A stretch of 33,861 bases of DNA from COMBO-56-21 sp041559015 (GTDB lineage: Archaea; Thermoplasmatota; Thermoplasmata; UBA10834). The stretch lies in assembly GCA_041559015.1 (NCBI GenBank), contig JBFFED010000015.1, positions 1 to 33,861 of the forward strand. Direction: 5' to 3'. The notes beneath the pieces are model-generated. The model made no database searches. It saw only the letters and a program-made list of their open reading frames with translations, and had not been told where the DNA came from. Within the stretch, counting starts at the first letter, position 1, and the number at the start of each line of letters is the position of its first letter. Below, piece after piece: positions 32,863 to 33,861 of the stretch. The position numbers were made by a program, and so were the translations under genes.

Positions 32863-33861
32863 GTATGTCTCATCCCCCTCGTCCTCGAACTGGATCCGAG
32901 CCTTGCGCTGCTTCTTCTTGTCGATGTACTTCTCGTCGGCGAAGCTGAAGACGGTGGCGAGGGTCGTGGTGCCCAGGATCACTATCAGCGTGGTGTTCAG
33001 GAAGAGCGCAGGGAGGCCAGGGTCGGCGTCCCAGATTGCGATGCCTGCGAGGGTGACGGCCGGCAATGTCGCGAGGACCGCTGCAGCGAGCCCGCGGGGC
33101 ATGAGCCCGAAGAGCGCTATCGCGTCCTCCATCTCCAGGTTGCCCAACTCCCATATCAAGACAGTCGTGATCCACCGGACGAGGACTATGACGCTTATCA
33201 GGAGGAGCCCGGCGACAAGGTGTATCCCCGTGAACGTGTCGAACCTGAATATCATGCCGATGTAAACGAAGAAGAATGTCCGGACGAAGAAAGATATCTC
33301 CGAATGGAACCGCTGGATGTGGCCATCCGTCCCTATGCGGAGGGTCACGCTGGTGAGCCAGCGCCTGACAACATCCCTGTTGCTCAGCGCCATTCCGAAG
33401 GCCAGCGCCGCGACCGCGCCGGAGCTGCCCAGCAGCTCAATCGCACCTGCCACGAGGAACAGTGCCGCGATGGTTATCATGTAGGAAAGCGGCTGGCGGT
33501 GCAGTTTCTGGAGCACGAACAGCCATGCGATCCCGGCAAGGAATCCCACTATGCCGCCTATCAGGAACTTGAACACCAGGTCCTCCGTGACATTCGTGAT
33601 GCGGAAGCTGCCCAGCTGCACCATCGAGATGAGCGTGAGGGCCGCGACCACGACCATGACATCCGTCACCGTGGATTCCATGATCATGATGGCCTTTGTA
33701 CGAGGGCGCACCCGGAGCTTACTCGCTATGGGTATCACTATGGCGCCGCTCGTTCCCCCGACGATTGAGCCGAGGATGAGGGAGAGGACCCGATCCATGA
33801 GCTGGAAGTAGGTCTCGACGTCCTTCTCACCCCCGACCTGGTTGGGCAGCATCACGTAGTC
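32848..33861 (-). CDS. Cation:proton antiporter (CPA family), 5' truncated
   Basis: 337 residues are visible and the frame is open to the window edge (DYVMLPNQVGG at the end), so the N-terminus is missing. At least eight membrane spans can be seen, e.g. LILGSIVGGTSGAIVIPIAS, FLIGGIVGFLAGIAWLFVL, ITIAALFLVAGAIELLG, FFVRTFFFVYIGMIF, GLLLISVIVLVRWITTVL and LPALFLNTTLIVILGTTTLA. The family phrase around the ion site reads GTSGAIVIP and ESTVTDVMVVVAAL; CPA1 members have Asn-Asp and CPA2 Asp-Asp at that site, and here it is Thr-Asp. A short, charged cytosolic tail follows. Expected to exchange Na+ or K+ for H+ across the cytoplasmic membrane. Convergent with icd, 15-bp overlap. Substrate ion cannot be read. 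Confidence 0.9.
   Translation of the reverse strand, partial: DYVMLPNQVGGEKDVETYFQLMDRVLSLILGSIVGGTSGAIVIPIASKLRVRPRTKAIMIMESTVTDVMVVVAALTLISMVQLGSFRITNVTEDLVFKFLIGGIVGFLAGIAWLFVLQKLHRQPLSYMITIAALFLVAGAIELLGSSGAVAALAFGMALSNRDVVRRWLTSVTLRIGTDGHIQRFHSEISFFVRTFFFVYIGMIFRFDTFTGIHLVAGLLLISVIVLVRWITTVLIWELGNLEMEDAIALFGLMPRGLAAAVLATLPAVTLAGIAIWDADPGLPALFLNTTLIVILGTTTLATVFSFADEKYIDKKKQRKARIQFEDEGDETYSDQP

Noticed and set aside
1..33861. CRISPR array, insertion sequence, prophage or integrated element
   Set aside because: No regularly spaced direct repeats, transposase, integrase or attachment-site duplication at the tRNA gene was seen.

Overview
The window reads as chromosomal DNA of a GC-rich archaeon, most probably in the Thermoplasmatota (Methanomassiliicoccales or marine benthic group D-like). 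The pointers are archaeal TATA elements (a perfect TTTATATA at 19953), an archaeal two-ATPase type IV pilus locus, an HdrA-type flavoprotein, a single-subunit PurM, an Lhr-type helicase, small archaea-specific proteins, and secreted M28 and clostripain-type peptidases. This placement is inferred from gene content only; no rRNA is present. I see no insertion sequence, CRISPR array, prophage or integration scar, and the window looks like core chromosome.

Layout. Bases 1-4956 hold the 3' part of a very large surface protein with cytosolic zinc ribbons. Facing it is a secreted M28 peptidase (5098-7242, minus). From 13848 down to 7409 runs a five-gene minus-strand operon: pilin-like protein, secretion ATPase, two TadC/FlaJ-type membrane proteins and a second ATPase. 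The gap upstream holds a divergent promoter region, a compact inverted-repeat structure and tRNA-Phe(GAA). Next come a small conserved protein, a long zinc-ribbon/HhH/coiled-coil/KaiC-like protein (minus), an HdrA fused to a cysteine-free MvhD-like domain, a 55-residue protein, a DUF531-like protein, purM (minus), rlmE, an Lhr helicase (minus), a secreted clostripain-family peptidase and enolase.

The last block (28597-32862) is a tight four-gene operon: a homocitrate/isopropylmalate-synthase-family enzyme, a two-subunit aconitase/IPM-isomerase-family hydro-lyase, and a dehydrogenase that is clearly of the isocitrate dehydrogenase type. Together they could convert acetyl-CoA and oxaloacetate to 2-oxoglutarate, with the synthase acting as a Re-type citrate synthase. 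Upstream lie two GGTCAATYGACC palindromes 31 bp apart, which look like an operator pair. The window ends in a 5'-truncated cation:proton antiporter.

Working picture: an anaerobic, protein-degrading archaeon with secreted peptidases, Hdr-based electron transfer, enolase for lower glycolysis or gluconeogenesis, and an oxidative half-TCA route to glutamate. The most novel items are the citrate-to-2-oxoglutarate operon with its operator pair, the HdrA with a dead MvhD domain, and the KaiC-like fusion protein.
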